From: Cephalopachus bancanus | Taxonomy: Eukaryota; Chordata; Mammalia; Primates; Tarsiidae | Reading direction: 5' to 3' | DNA: 64,000 bases | Assembly: GCA_027257055.1 (NCBI GenBank) | Contig: JAPVLO010000978.1 | Coordinates: 1 to 64,000, forward strand | In this document: one piece after another, positions 1 through 13,908 of the stretch | Numbering within the stretch: the first letter of the stretch is position 1 | How the letters are laid out: the number at the start of each line of letters is the position of its first letter | The notes under the pieces: model-generated | Databases searched by the model: none | What the model saw: the letters and a program-made list of their open reading frames with translations, nothing else | What the model was told of the DNA's origin: nothing | Made by a program: the position numbers and the translations under genes

Positions 1-652
1 TGATCCAACCATTCCAGATGAGGGCCAATCACAGAGACACCAATAAGAGCTGTGGGTCTGAGGCACGTATGCCAGAAGTGGATCAGTCACTAAGATACCT
101 CTTAGGAGGAAGGCCAACTAATGGGGCACCAAACACAGAGCAGGACCAGTCCCTGTGGAATCCATCACAGATGAGACCCAGTTCCTAGTTCCCCATTACT
201 CAGGAGCCCCAGTTGCAGGGTCACTCATCAAAGTGAAAGACCAGTCATGGGGGCTCCCAATAGTAAGAGGACCAGTCACTGGGGCATCCATCCCTGAAGA
301 AGCCCAGTCACTGTTGCACACATCACAGAGGAGGGCTAGTCATTGGACAGCCAACACAGAGGACAGAGGGTCATCTAGGCATCCACCATTGATGAGGACT
401 GTTCACTGTGACAGCCATTACAGAGGAACCCCAGTCACTGTGGCACCCATCACCATGGTGATCTAGTTCCTGAGGCACCCTTAGTGGAGGAGGTCAAATC
501 ACCAAAGCACCCATTAGGTAGGAGATTCAGTCACTAGGGAAACTATTACAGAAGAATGTCACTGGAGAACCTATTACCAAGGAGGATCAGTCACTGGACT
601 ATTTTTCACACAGGAAGGGATGTCACTAGGGCATCCATTATAGAGGATTCCT
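1..652 (+). repeat. 32-bp satellite array, segment 1 (open at left edge)
   Basis: Head-to-tail units of about 32 bp in which the core AGTCACTGGGGCACCCAT recurs, separated by variants of CACAGAGGAGG. The array is already running at base 1, so the left end lies outside the window. The last 12 bases (641-652, TAGAGGATTCCT) are the left target-site duplication of the Alu that follows. A peptide read across 155-466 shows the 32-residue rhythm expected of a 32-bp unit read in one frame and is not taken as a gene. Confidence 0.95.
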
Positions 653-894
653 GCCCAAGGGTTCGAGACCCGCCTGGGCAGTGAGACCTCATCTCTACAA
701 TAAATCAAAAAATTAGGCGGGCGTGGTAATTCACACCTGTAGTTCCAGCTACTTGGAAGGCTGAGGCAGAAGGATAGCCAGAGCCCAGCAGGTCGAGGCT
801 GTGGTGGCTGGGAGCAGCCACTGCACTCCAGTCTGGCGACAGAGTGAGACTCCAACTCAAAAAATAAAAATAGAAATAAAAAATTAAAAAAAAA
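653..894 (+). mobile_element. 5'-truncated Alu-type SINE
   Basis: The element starts inside the left monomer, at the B-box region GGTTCGAGACC. It continues through the A-rich linker and a complete right monomer (GCCTGTAGTTCCAGCTAC, then CACTGCACTCCAGTCTGG) into an A-rich tail interrupted by T residues. It is flanked by a perfect 12-bp target-site duplication, TAGAGGATTCCT, at 641-652 and 895-906, which is satellite sequence. Loss of the 5' end is typical of incomplete L1-driven reverse transcription. The minus-strand open frame across it is an Alu artefact. Confidence 0.93.
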
Positions 895-3800
895 TAGAGG
901 ATTCCTATTCACTAGGGCATCTGTCAGAAAGGAGAGACAGGCACTGGGAAATGCATCGTAGAGGAGAGTCAGTCACTGGGGTACACAGCATAAAGGAGGG
1001 CTTGTCACCGTAACACCAGTTATGGAGGAGGATCAGATACTGGCACACCAATCACAGAAGGGGACTGGTCCCTTGGAACCCATTTTAGAGAAAGGTCAGT
1101 AACAGAGGCATAAATCAAAGAGGATGCTAAGTCAGTAGAGTACCTATTATAGATGAGAGAAAAAGCCAATGGCATATACATTACAGAAGAGGGCAAGTCA
1201 CTAGGGCAACCTTTATGAAGGAGGCCCAGAAAGTGGGACACCCATTAAAAGAGAGTGCTCTTCACTGGGAAACCCTTTTGGAGGAGGTCCTTTTATGAGG
1301 ACCCCAATCACAGAAAAGGTCTTGTTACTGTGGGAAAATCATTACAGAGGATGGTGGACCATTGAGTCACCCATCACAGAACTACCCTATAACTGAGGCA
1401 TTCAACATGGAGGAGATCCAGTCACTGTGACACTCAGCACAGATCAGAGCAGGCACTGTGGCACCCATAAAAGAGGAGGGCCAGTCACAAAGGCCAGCAT
1501 CACAGAGAAGGGCAGCGTAGGGTCTGTCACTGGGTCACACATCACACAGAATTGACATTCACAGATACACCCAGCAAAAAATGGCTAGTCACCAAGGTAC
1601 CCATTTATCTGGAGGACCACTAAGTGTGACAGGAATATACAGAGAAGGGCTAGTCACGGGGGCAAACATTATTGAAGAGTGCCAGTCACTGGGGCACCAA
1701 TCACAGGGTTGGCTCAATTAGTTGGGCACCCATAATGGAGGAGGACTATTCCCTAGGGCATCCATTATGGATGAGACCCAGTCACTGTGCAAGAATTATG
1801 GAAAACAACCAGTCATTGAGAGACCCATCTTTGAGAAGAGTCAGGCAGCTACCATAGAGGAGGACTACTCACCAGGGCATTCATAAAGAATGAGGTCATG
1901 TCACTGTGACACTGATCACAAAGTTGAGTCAGCCAGGCACCCATTACAGAGGAGATAAATCACTTCGTTATGCATTACAGAGAACTGTGAGTAACAAGGA
2001 TACATATAATAAAGGAGGGAAAGTCATTGGGGCACCAATTATAGAAAAATATTCCTCACTGGACACACTTCACAAAGAATCAGGCATTGAGAAGCATAAA
2101 ACAGAATAGGGCCAATAACTGATGCACCCATCACAGATGGTCCCAGTCACAGGGTTACCCATTAGGTAAGGCTCAGGCAATGGGGCAGCCAACACAGAGC
2201 AGGGAAATTAGTTTTTGTATCCATCACAGAGGAGGATCACTGACACACCCATCACAGCAGAGGCAGTAACTGGTGCATGCATAATAGAGGAGGTCAGTCA
2301 CTGGGGCATTAATTATGGAGGAGAAACTCTCACTAATGCAAACATCACTGAGAAGAGCAAGTCACTGGGACACACAACATAGAAGAAGACCAGTCTTTGG
2401 GGAACCCATAACAGAAGAGGGGCAGTTACTGAGGCACTAATTATGGAGAAAGCCCAGTCACTGGGACAATCATTACCAACAAGAGTTTGTCACTGGGACA
2501 CATTACAGAGGAAAGCCAGACACTTTGGCACCAGTTACAGAAGAGGTGTAGTCAGTATGGAATCCATTATGGATGAGGGATAGTCACTGTGTTACCCATT
2601 ACAGAAGAGGGTCAGTGACTTAAGCACCCATCACTTGGGGGGGAAGAAATTGGGGTACTCATCAAAGGAAAGTGCAAGTCACTGGGGCACATATTATAGA
2701 GGAGGACCATTAACTGGGACACTCACCAGAGAAGAAGGCTACTTACTTGGTCACCCACTTTATAGAAGAGTCCATTACTGGTACAATCTTCAAAGGGAAG
2801 AATCAGTTACTGGATCGTCCAACACAGATAATTGCCTGTCACTGGGGCACATATAACAAAGGAGAACCAGTCATTGAGGCATACAACACAAAGGACAGTC
2901 TGTCACTGAGACATCCATCATAGATAATGCCCAGTGACCAGGCACCCATTGGAAAAGCCCAGACACTGAGGCTGTGGTCACAGAAGAAGAGCATTAACTG
3001 AGGCAGCCATTACAGAGGAGGCAACTTCTATGTGATATCCAATATCAAAGAGGCCTAGTTACTGGGGCAACTATCATAGAGGAGGCATTACAGTCACTTA
3101 GGCTCCTGTCAAATAAACGAGCCAGTCACAGAGCCACACATCACAGGGAGGGCCAGTAACAGGAGCAGCCCTCAGAGAGGAGACAAAGTCAGTGAGGTAC
3201 TCATCACAGTGGAGGCCTAGTCATGGGGTATCTATCACAGATGAGGCACCACAATAACTGAGGCACCTCAAGATGTGGGTCAGATACTGAGACACCCACA
3301 CAGATGATGACCAGTCAATAGGTAACCCATATCAGGGGATGACTGGACACAAGGGCACCCATCACCAATATGGGCTAGGCACTTCAGCACCCATCATAGA
3401 GGATTACCAGTCACTGAGGCACCCATCATAGAGGAGGGCTAGTAATTAAGGTGCCCATTCCAGAGGAGGTCAAAACACTATAGCACTCATTTGAAAGAGG
3501 CTAATCACTGGGAAACCCATCACAGAGGAGCTGCAGTAACTGGGGTACCAATCAAAGGAGAGGGCTAGTTATTTTGGCACCCATAACAGAGGAAGACCAA
3601 TCCCTGAGACACCCATAATTGTTATCAGATAGCCACTGAGGCACCCATAAGAGAGCATCACCACTCTCTGGGTCACCCATCACACAGGAGGTCTAGACAC
3701 TGAAGTTCCCTACAAAAGGAAAGCCAATATGATACTTCCACTATAGAAGAAGGACAATTACTAGGACACTGATCACAGAGGTGAGCCAGTTAATATAGTA

Positions 3801-4366
3801 CACATTATAGAGGAGGGTGAGTCACAGGAGCACCATTTGGGAGGAGAGTCAGTTACTGGGACATACAAGGCAGTGGTTGGCTATTCACTGGGGACCCATA
3901 ATGGAGGAAACCAAATAATTGATACTCCCATTGAAAATGAGGTCCAGTCACTGGAAGAACCATTATGGAGGAGAGTCAGTCAGACTCAGCCATCACAGCT
4001 AATCATTGGTTCACCCATAACTGAAGAGGAGCAGACTCTGAGACACCCATCAGAGAGGACAGCCTGTCACTGGAGCTCTCCAAAAGAAGGAGGGTCAGTC
4101 ACTGTGTCATTCATTATGGAAGAGGCCCTATAATGACCATAACTGAAAAGAGCCAATCACTGTGAAGCATGTCACAGAAAAGAACCAGATACGGGAGCAC
4201 CCACCAAAAATGAGTAATGGGTGTCTCATTACTGGGACACCCAAAATAGAGGAGGAGATGTCATTGGGGCACCTATAGAGGAGGTTCTGTCACTGGAGCT
4301 AACATCACAGAGGAGAGTCAGTCACAAGGGTACCAATTATTTAGAAGGGCTAGTCACTAGGGCATC
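895..4366 (+). repeat. 32-bp satellite array, segment 2
   Basis: About 108 units in the same orientation as segment 1. Two unit variants are easy to see here: one with CATCACAGAGGAGG and one with CATTATGGAGGAGG. The segment ends at the 6 bases GGCATC (4361-4366) that flank the first solo LTR. A compact pair of interleaved inverted repeats sits at 4213-4242. Nothing else is visible in this stretch. Confidence 0.94.
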
Positions 4367-5332
4367 TGTGGGGGACCTGCCCCTGTGGAGATTGGGAGTC
4401 CCTTGGTAGGTGAGGCAGTGTTGGTGATTAAACTGGAGGGATAGATATAAAGAGAAAGAAAGGGGGGAGAAAGAAAGAGACTGGACTCCTGTTCAAGTGA
4501 CCAGAAGCCGTTTATTGAATGTTATTCCAGGGCTTTTATCCCCAAACTCTGCAAAGTCATCATCACAGGAAACAAAAGGTAGCATGTTCCTTTCACATGG
4601 ACAAGTCCAGGTACACAAAGAACTCCCACCACTCTCAAGCAAATGTTTTTTAATGCATAAAGAAGAACATGAGGAAGAACAACCACAAATTGTCTTTTTG
4701 TATCTTATGCTAGCTTAATGTTCCCCAAACCAATTTCTTATGTGCCCTTAATTGTATTACAAACACATCATTTTGAAATAACATCACTCAATGTCTAAAC
4801 CTGAAACCACCATAGTGAATTATTAACTTCTACTATTCTGTACTAATTCAAATTAGTTTTTATTAAAACAATTGCTGCTATGGTTATACTCTCCTAGCAC
4901 CAGCTGGCCTAATTAAAACTTCACTGGCCCCCTAAATAAAACTGAACTAACCATACTTCTATAACAAAATGGTTAATTACATTTTTTAAAACTATATAAA
5001 CTATTTTCTAAAACCTATATCTATAGATTTCAGAAATCACATCAAGAGAACCTGTGACTTGCACTAAGACTCCTCAATGTGACTCAAAGTTAAATTGTTT
5101 AAAAGCAAAAACCATAAACCATGGAAAATGGGAACAATAGACTCCCAAGTTAGTTGTGTTCATTCCGGTTTCAGAGTCCTCTGTTAGAGTCAACAGGAGC
5201 CTTCCTGGTTGTAGCACCAAAAAGGAGGGAGGGAATGGGGTCAACAGCTCCCATATGCATCCTAGTGGTCTCGGGTCCACAGTCCTCCCTGATCCCTAAT
5301 GCTCAGTGGGCCTCTGTGGCCGGCTCCCAACA
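4367..5332 (-). mobile_element. ERVK-type solo LTR, copy 1
   Basis: On the minus strand this element begins TGTTGGGAGCC and ends in CA, the terminal dinucleotides of a retroviral LTR; the start resembles class II (ERVK/IAP-like) LTRs. A canonical AATAAA on the minus strand lies at 4511-4516, followed downstream by a CT-rich U5-like stretch (plus-strand GA-rich, about 4440-4485). The flanks GGCATC (4361-4366) and GGCAGC (5333-5338) match at 5 of 6 bases, as expected for an old 6-bp target-site duplication. The length is 966 bp. No internal retroviral sequence adjoins it, so it is a solo LTR formed by LTR-LTR recombination. It shares its whole length with the copy at 26164-27156. Confidence 0.9.
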
Positions 5333-8300
5333 GGCAGCTATTATGGATGAAAATCTGTCACTGGACCATTGATCAAAGAGAAGTGACAGTCAATGAGGGC
5401 ACATAACAAAGTTGAGTACCAGTCAATGGAGAACATAATAAAGAGGAGGGCCAAGTATGTTGCACACATCAAAGAGGAAGAGTACTTACTGGGGCATCCA
5501 TTATAGAGGAGAGTCACTCACTGGGACAACCATACAGCGGAGAGTCAGTCACTGGGAAACCCATCGCAGAGAGAAAGCAGTCATTGGGTCACCCATCACA
5601 AAGGAGGACTAGTCCACTGGGACATCAATTATGGAGGAAACTTAGGTACTGGGACATCCATCACAGAAGAGAGATAGTGCCTAAGTCACTCATTTTAAAT
5701 GAGGCTATTTTACTATGAAACCGTAGAAGAGGGATAATCACTGTGACACCTATCACAAAGAATGGCCAGTCATTGGGCACCAAGTACAGAGGAGGCACAG
5801 GCACCAGGGGCATTTATTATGGAGGAGGCCCAGTCACAAGGGCACCCTTTAGAAGGGAGGTCAATTCATTGGGGCACCCATGATGAAGGAGGCTTAGTAA
5901 TACGAACACACATTACAGAGAAAGGCTTTTAAATGGGGTAGTCATTATGGAGGAGCAAAAATAAAAAAGGAGTTACAGTCACAGGGGCACCCATAATGCA
6001 GGTGGGCATGTCACTGTGGCACTAATATGTAGGAAACCTAGTAACTAAGACATCAGTCAAAGAGAAAGGAACATCACTGGTGCACCCATCAGAGAGGAGG
6101 GCGAGTCACTTGGGCACCAATTTTGCAGGAGGGACAGTCACTTGTCACCCATCACAGAGGCGGGATAGTCACTGAGCACAAGTTTTTAGGAGGGCTATTC
6201 CCTGGACAACCATAAGAGATTAGGTCCAGTCACTAGGGCACCCATCACATAGGAGAAACAGTCATTTGGACATCAATAACAGAGAAACAGCAGTCACTGT
6301 GGCAGTCATCAGAAATCATGGACAGTACAGTGGTTCCATCAAACAAGGGGACCAGTCACAAAAGGATGAATCACAGAGGATTGTTAATCATTATAACACT
6401 CATAACAGAGGAGGTCTTGTTACTATAGCACCTATCAAGGAAAAGGGGCAATCACTCAATGAACATGGAGAAAGGTCACTCACTGGGATGTCACTTACAG
6501 AAGAAGAACTGTTACTGGGGCAACCATCACATAGGACGACCATTCATGGATATGTCCATAATAAATGAGAAATTTCCCCAGGGGCCCTCATTACTGAGGT
6601 GGCCCATGAAGTGGGACACCCATCACAGAGAAGGACTAGACAATGGGTCAACATTAGTGCCAGACGGTGGGGCAATAATTACAAAGGAATACAAATTACT
6701 AGAGCTGTCATAATAGAGGAGAGCCAGCCACTAGGACATCCATTATGAAGAAGGTTCTGTTACTGAAGCACTGATCACAGAGGAATATCAGTCACTGGGG
6801 GACATGTTATAGAGGAGGACCAGTCACAGAGATGCACATCACAGAGGAGAGCCAGACACTGGGCCTTCAGTCACAGAGAAGGACCAGTCACAGGGACATC
6901 CATAATAGAGTGCTGGTCATTGGGGAACCCATTATGGAGGAAACCCCAGTCACTGTGGCAAACATCACAAAGGAGAGTCAGTAACTGTGACACACATAGA
7001 GCAAAGTCTGGTACTGGGACACCTGGCACAGAGCAGAGTCAGACAGTAAGACATCCATTATGGCTGAGGTTCTGTCACTGAGGTGCTGATCACAGAGGAG
7101 TGTCAGTCAATGGGCAAATGGTATAGAGAAATACCAGTCACTGTAGTACACATCATTGAAGAAAGCATTACAATGGGACAACCATCAGAGGACAGCCAGT
7201 CACTGGGGCACCCATCACAGAGAAGAGTCTGTTACTGTGGCACCCATCACAAAGGATAATCAGTCACAGAGGCATGCATCTCTAAGGTGGGTTGTCACTG
7301 AGGCATCCATCACAGAGGAAGGTCAGTCACTGGTCACTCATTAGGAGGGCTCAGTCATGGGCTCTTGCCCTAGAGGAGTGCCACTAACTTGGGCAGCCAT
7401 AACAGAGGAGGCAAAGTCATTGTACCAATCACAGAGGAAGGCTACTCACTGGGGGACCTATACCAGAGGAGGCACAATAACTGTGTCACCCATAATAGAG
7501 GCCAGAAATTCGCTGAGCCATCACAGCCACCCTACACGGACTAGTCTCTGTGTAGCCTATCACAGAAGACTGTCACACTCTGAGGCACCTATTACAGTGG
7601 AGGGCAAGTCAATGGTACACCCATTAGGAGGCATCATTCACTAGGGTTTCAATCACAGAGGAGGATCAGTTACTAGAGCACCCATCACAGGAAAGGACAA
7701 GACTCCTGGCCACACATTTTGGAGGAGGACCAGTCACTGTGACACCCAGAAGAGTGGTGTACTAGACAATGTGGTATCCATTATGGAAGAGTCCCAATCA
7801 CTGTGACATCTATCACAAGGGAGGGCCTGTTGCTAGGTTACCCTGCAGGAGGAAGGCAAGTCAAAGGGGAAAAATCACAGAAGACTAATCCCTGATGCAA
7901 CCATCACATAAGAGTGCCTGTTACTGTGACACTTATTACCAAAGGGAGTCAAACACTAAAGAAACCATCACTGAAGTGAGCCAACGACTAGGTTGCCCAT
8001 CATAGAGGAGGCCAGTCACTGGCAATCCCATGACATTGGCTGGCTAGTCATTGGACAAAACAGTACAGAGGAGGCAAGACACTGGAGTGTCCACCACATA
8101 TAAGGGGCAGTCACTGGGGCATGGATTACAAACAAAAGTCAGTCAGTAGAGCACTGATCACAAAGGAAGGTCAGTCAATGAGTCACCAATGACTAGGGAT
8201 GGACAGTCACCCTATATTAGGGTGAGAGCCAGTCACTGGGGACATAATCATAGAGGAGGTCCAGTCACTGGGGTACACATTAGAGAGGAGGGCCAGTCAC

Positions 8301-11300
8301 TGAGGCAGGCATTCAGAGGAAATTCAGTCACTGGGGGGTCCATCAAAGAGGAAGGGAAGTTCCTAAGACACTCATTTCTGTTGATGACCATTCACTTGGG
8401 CACCCATCACAGAGGAGGGGAAGTTATTGGACATTCCTAACTGAATGCAGCCAGTGACCAGAACGCCCTTCACAGAGTTGGGCATTGCTTGGAGAACCAC
8501 TCACAGAGGATATCCAGTCACTGGGACACCCACACATAGGAGGGTTAGTCACTTTGGCACACCTAGCAGAGGGGGGCCAGTCACTGGGTACCCATTATGG
8601 ATGAGGACTAGTCACTGGAACAGCCATCACAGAGGAGGGCCTGCCACTGGGGCACATATCTCAAGAAAGGGACAGTTACAGTGACACCCTTAACAATGAA
8701 AGCTTTTCACAGGGGCATCCCATATGAAGAAAGCCAAGTTACTGGGACACCCATCACAGAGGAGGACACCAAATATAGAGAAAGTTCAGTTACTGAGACA
8801 CAAATCACCGTGGAGGCACAGTCACTGAGGCACTTATAGTGGAGAAGGGCTAGTCACTTTGGCACCCATTATGTAGAATACCCAGTCACTAGGGCAACTA
8901 TCACAGAGGAAACCTTCAAACTGGAACACCCATAATTGAGAAGAAACAGTCTATGGGGCATTTATCACAGAGTGGAAGCAGTCAATGGGACATCCATCAG
9001 TGAATAAAGTCATTCACTGAGGCACTCATCTCAGAAAAGGTCAAGTCAATGGGGCACCAATTATAGAGGAGGCCCAAGTACTGGAACAGCCTCTCAGAGG
9101 AGCGCTAGTCACTGGCACACTCATTCTGGAGGTGGCGCTCTTCAAGCGCACACATCATAGAAGAGGGCTAATCACTGAGGCACCCATCACAGAGGATGGC
9201 CAGTAATTGGATCAGTAATCACAGAGGAGACCCAGACATTGAGGCTCCCATTTGGAAGAGGCCCAGTTACTGGAACATTCATCATTGGGGCACCCATCAT
9301 ATATTAAGACTAGTCACTGGGGCACCCAGTGCTAGTTACTGGGCCACCCATCACATATTAAGACCAGTCACTGGGGAACCAATCACAGGCAAGGACCAGT
9401 CACTGGTGCATATCTTTTGGAGTGGGGCCATGACTGAAACACCTAGCACAATGGCGGACCAGTCACTCGGAAACCCATCATAAAGGAGGCTCAGTCACTG
9501 AGTCAACCATCACAGAGGAAAGCCAGACATTGGGGCATCAGTCACAGAGGGGGGCTAGTCACCAAGGCATCTATTATAGATACAGGCTATTGACTGGGGA
9601 ACTGAAACAGAGGAAGGCCTGTCACTGTGTCACCCATCACAGATGAGTGCCAGTCACTGGGACACATATTATAGAGAAAGGCCAATAACTGGGACATCCT
9701 TCAAAGAAGAAGATTATTCACTGGGACACTCATCAGAGAGGAATTCCAGTTACTGGGACAACCATCATGGAGGAGAACCAGTCACTAGGTAGCCATCACA
9801 GACGTGGGGTTGTCACTGGTGCTCCTATCACAAAAGAAGCCCAGTAACTGAGACATACATCACAGACGAGGGCCAGTAATCAGGGCATGTAGTAGTAGAT
9901 CTCAGTCGCTGGGGCTCCAATCACAGAGTAGGGTAGGTAACTGGGGCAATGATTAGGAGGAAGCCCAGTCACTGGGGTACTCATTTCAGAGGAGTTAGTC
10001 ACTTGAACACCCATCACTGAGAACATCCTGTCACTGATTAACCCATAATAGAGGAAGAACTATAAGTAAGGCACCCATCCTAAAAGAGGTCCATCAACTG
10101 GGGCACCCATTTACAGGAGGATCCAACACTGATCACAGAGAAGGAAGAGGCACTGGTGTCCTCATAACAAAGGTGGTTTGGTGCTGGAGTAATCATCTCA
10201 GTGGACGTCTAGTCACTGGGGCACCTATGGCAGAAGAAACCCAGTCACTTGAGAACCCATCATAGAGGTCAGTTAGTCACTGAGGCACACATTAGAAAGG
10301 AAGACCAGTCTCTGGAATACCCAATACAGAGGTTGGCTAGACAATGGGGCACCAATAACAGAGATTATTGCTCACAGGGTCATCCATAATGTAGAAGGAC
10401 CATTCACTGAGACCACCACCACAGAGCAGTGCCAGTCACTGGGGCACCCATCACTGAAAAGGGCCATTCCTGGGACACTCATCACAAAGGAGGACTTATC
10501 ACTGGGCACAAAATATATAAAAGGCTAAGTTACAGGAACACTCATCACAAAGGGCACACAAAGTAGAGGAGGACAAATAACTGGGCACAAATTATGGAGG
10601 CATAGCTCCTGAATCACCAAGAATAGAAAAGGATAGTCACTGTGGCAAGCTTTGTGTAGAAGACACAGTTACTAGGGCAGCAATCACTGAGAAAACTTAG
10701 TCACTGTTGCACCCATCATAAAGCACGATCAGTCACTGGGGCATTTTTAAGATAGGTGGTCCAGTAACTTGGGCATCATTCACAAAGGACGGTCTTTCAC
10801 TTGAATACCCATTATAAAGGAGGACCCATTACAGAAGTGAGTCAGTCACTGGGGCACCCATTATGGTGGAGGTCCAGTTACTGGAACATCCATCACAGAG
10901 TAGGGCTAGTCATTGGGGCACACAATTTGGAAGAGGGCCAGACACTTGGGCACCCATCACTGAGGTTGGTCAGTCAAAAAGCATCTATTATGGAGGAAGC
11001 CAGAAAATTGGGCACTCATCACAGAACACAGCTATTCACTGGGGTACCCATATGATGGAGGGCCAGTTGTGAGAGGCCACCTGTCACAAAGAAGGACCAG
11101 TCACAAAGACACACATAACAGAAGAGGGCCAGTCATAGGAATAACCATCACAGAAGAGGGTTATCACTGCAGTTATCACAGACGAGTTCAGTAAATGGGG
11201 CACCAATTTTGCAGGATTTCCAGTTATTGGGACACCCATCACAGTGGGACCAGTAACTAGGGATTCCATAACACATTCATGGGGAGGGCTAATCAATGGG

Positions 11301-13908
11301 GCAACCATTATAAAGGAGGTCAGTCACTGGGGAACCCATTACAGAAGAGGCAGGTCACTTGGATGTCCATCACAAACGAGGGCAAGTTACTGGGGCACAG
11401 TTTACATATTAGAGACAGTCACTGGGAAACTGATCACACAGGCGGGCCTGTCAATGTAGCACCCAAGGCAGAGGAGGGACCTTCACTGAGGCATCAAAGA
11501 GGAGAGTCATTCACTGGAACACCAATTACAGAGGAGGTCCAGTCAAGTGGGCAGCCATTTTAAGGGAGACCTAATCAGTGGGACCCAAATCAAGGATGAG
11601 GGCCAATCACTAGGGCACCCATCAGAGAGGAGGCCCAGTAACTGAAGGATTCATCACAGAGGGTGCCCAACCACTGTGAAACCCATCATAGAAGAGAGTC
11701 TGTCACTAAGACACACATGCCAGAGGAGAAAAAGTCACTTGTACATGCAAAAAAGTGGAGAGTCATTCACTGGTGCACCATTCACAGAAAAGAGTCAGTC
11801 ACTGGGGCACTCATCACAGAAGAGAGCCAGTCACTGGAACACTAGTCACAGAGGAGGGCTACTCACTCTGGCATTCATCAAATAGAAAAGTCAGTAACTG
11901 GGGCCAAAATCACAGAAGTCTAATTGTTTAGACACTAATTACAGAGGAGTGCAAGTGAGTGGGGCATGAGTTATAGAGGAGGGCTAGTCACTGGGGCACT
12001 CATCACAGAGGAGAAACAGTCACTGGTGCAACTATCACAGAGGAGGGCCAGTTACAGAGACACATCTCAGAAGAAATTCTCTCACGGATCATGTGTCAGG
12101 AGGAGGCACAGTCACTAGGGGACCCATCACAGTGGTGGGTGGGTCACCTGGGAAAAAATCACAGAGGAGACCCAGTCTTTGAGGTACCAATCACAGAGTA
12201 AGTTCAGTAGCTGAGGCACCAACTGCAAAAAAGTCCCAGCCACTGGGACACTCTTTATTAGGAGAGCCAAATGTTGGGACACTGATCATGAAGTATGTTC
12301 AGTCACTGTGAACCCATCACAGAGGAGGTGGAGTCAATGGAAACACATCGCTGAGGGGATCTAGGAACAGTTTCACTGATGATAGAGAAAACCTTGACAT
12401 CGGGGCACTCATCATACTCATCATATAGTCTCTGGGGTACCAATAGCAGAGGAGGCTACCCACTGAGGAACCCATCACAGGTAAAGGGCAGTCAATGGGG
12501 CACAATTTACACAGGAGAGTCAGTCACTGGAGCAGCAAACACAGAGGAGGGTCAGTCAGTGAGGTAACAAGCAAAGAGTATGGTCAGTCACTCAGACATC
12601 CATTATGGAGGCCATTTACTGGGGCACCCATCATACTAGATAGTCATTTTCTGGGCACACAAAACTAAGGAGAGGCAGTCACTGGAGCACCCATAATAAC
12701 AGAGAGACAATCACTGGGCAATCATCACTATGGGAGGGTTAGTCAATAGGGTACACATCACAAAAGAGGGTGGGTAATTTTGGCACCCATATAGACGTGT
12801 CACATTCACGGACATTCCTCACAGAGGTGGGCTAGTCAATGAGTAATCCATTATGGAGAAAGACATGTCACTGGATCTATCATCGCAGAGGAGGGTCATT
12901 CCTGTGGCACCCATTATGGATGCCACAGTCAGTAACTGAGATATCCATCACAGTTGAATGACAATCACTTGGGCACTCATCACATAAGACTGCCAATCAC
13001 TAGGAAACCCGTCACAGGTGGAAGTAAGTTACTGGATCTCCCATCACAGAGGAGAGGAGTCTATTGGGGCACTAATCACAGATAAGTCCAGTGACTGGTA
13101 CACCCATAGCAATGTTGTATCAGTCATTGCCATCACAAAGGAGGCCAGTTTCTGGTGTATGCTTCACAGCTGAGGGTCAGTCACTCCAGCACTGATTATA
13201 GAGGAGAGTCAGAAACTAGTGTCTTGATGACAGAGGAGATCTTGTCACTGGTACATCAATCACAGAGCAGAACCATCATGGAGGAACCCATCATAGAGGA
13301 AGGCTAGTCAATGGTGCAAACATCACAGAGAAGTGACTGTCACTGAGGAAACCACACAGAGGAGATCTTGCCATTGTGGCACCACTCAAAGAGGAGGCAC
13401 CGTCCCTGGGGCACCAAAAATAGCAGAGGTCTAGACACTGTGGCAGCCATTATGTTTGAGACACAGTCACTGAGGCAATGATAAAAAAGAAAATCTAGTA
13501 ACTGGGCACACATCACAAAGGAGGATCAGTCAGTGGGGCATTTATTACAGAGAAAAGCCAGTCAGTGGGGCACCAACCAAAAATGAGGGCAGGTCATTGG
13601 GCACCCATTATAGAAGAGGCCAAGTCACTGGGGCATTTGTCAAATAGGAGAGTTAGTCACTGGGACACAAATTATGAAAGAGTCCCAGCTACTGGATCGT
13701 CTATCAAAAGCAGGGTTAGTCACTCGGGCACCCAATTTGGAGTAGAGTCTGTCACTGGGTCACCAATCACAAAAGAGGTCCAGTTAATGGAGCACCTATG
13801 ATGAAGGAAGCCCAGTCATTAGGACAACTATCACATAGAAAGACCAGTAACTGGGGAACCCATCACAGAGAAAGCCCAAAAAATAGGGTACTATCAAGAG
13901 GAGGGCTA
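5333..13908 (+). repeat. 32-bp satellite array, segment 3
   Basis: About 268 units without any foreign insertion. An out-of-phase local duplication is visible at 9291-9380, where an unusual ATATTAAGAC spacer variant recurs 54 bp apart rather than 32 or 64. The last 12 bases (13897-13908, AGAGGAGGGCTA) are the left target-site duplication of the next Alu. Several forward peptides of up to about 100 residues are repeat readings. No start context, splice pattern or conserved domain suggests a gene. Confidence 0.95.

Noticed and set aside
574..912. 112-codon open frame on the minus strand
   Set aside because: Typical antisense translation of an Alu; the element with its target-site duplication explains the sequence.
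1..4366. CRISPR-like regular repeats of about 32 bp
   Set aside because: Units are contiguous and there are no unique spacers between them. The surrounding mobile elements are primate, and no cas genes exist.
5333..13908. Zinc-finger gene array suggested by repeated His-containing peptides
   Set aside because: The peptides lack the paired cysteines and the 28-residue spacing of C2H2 fingers. Their histidines come from CAC and CAT in the satellite unit.
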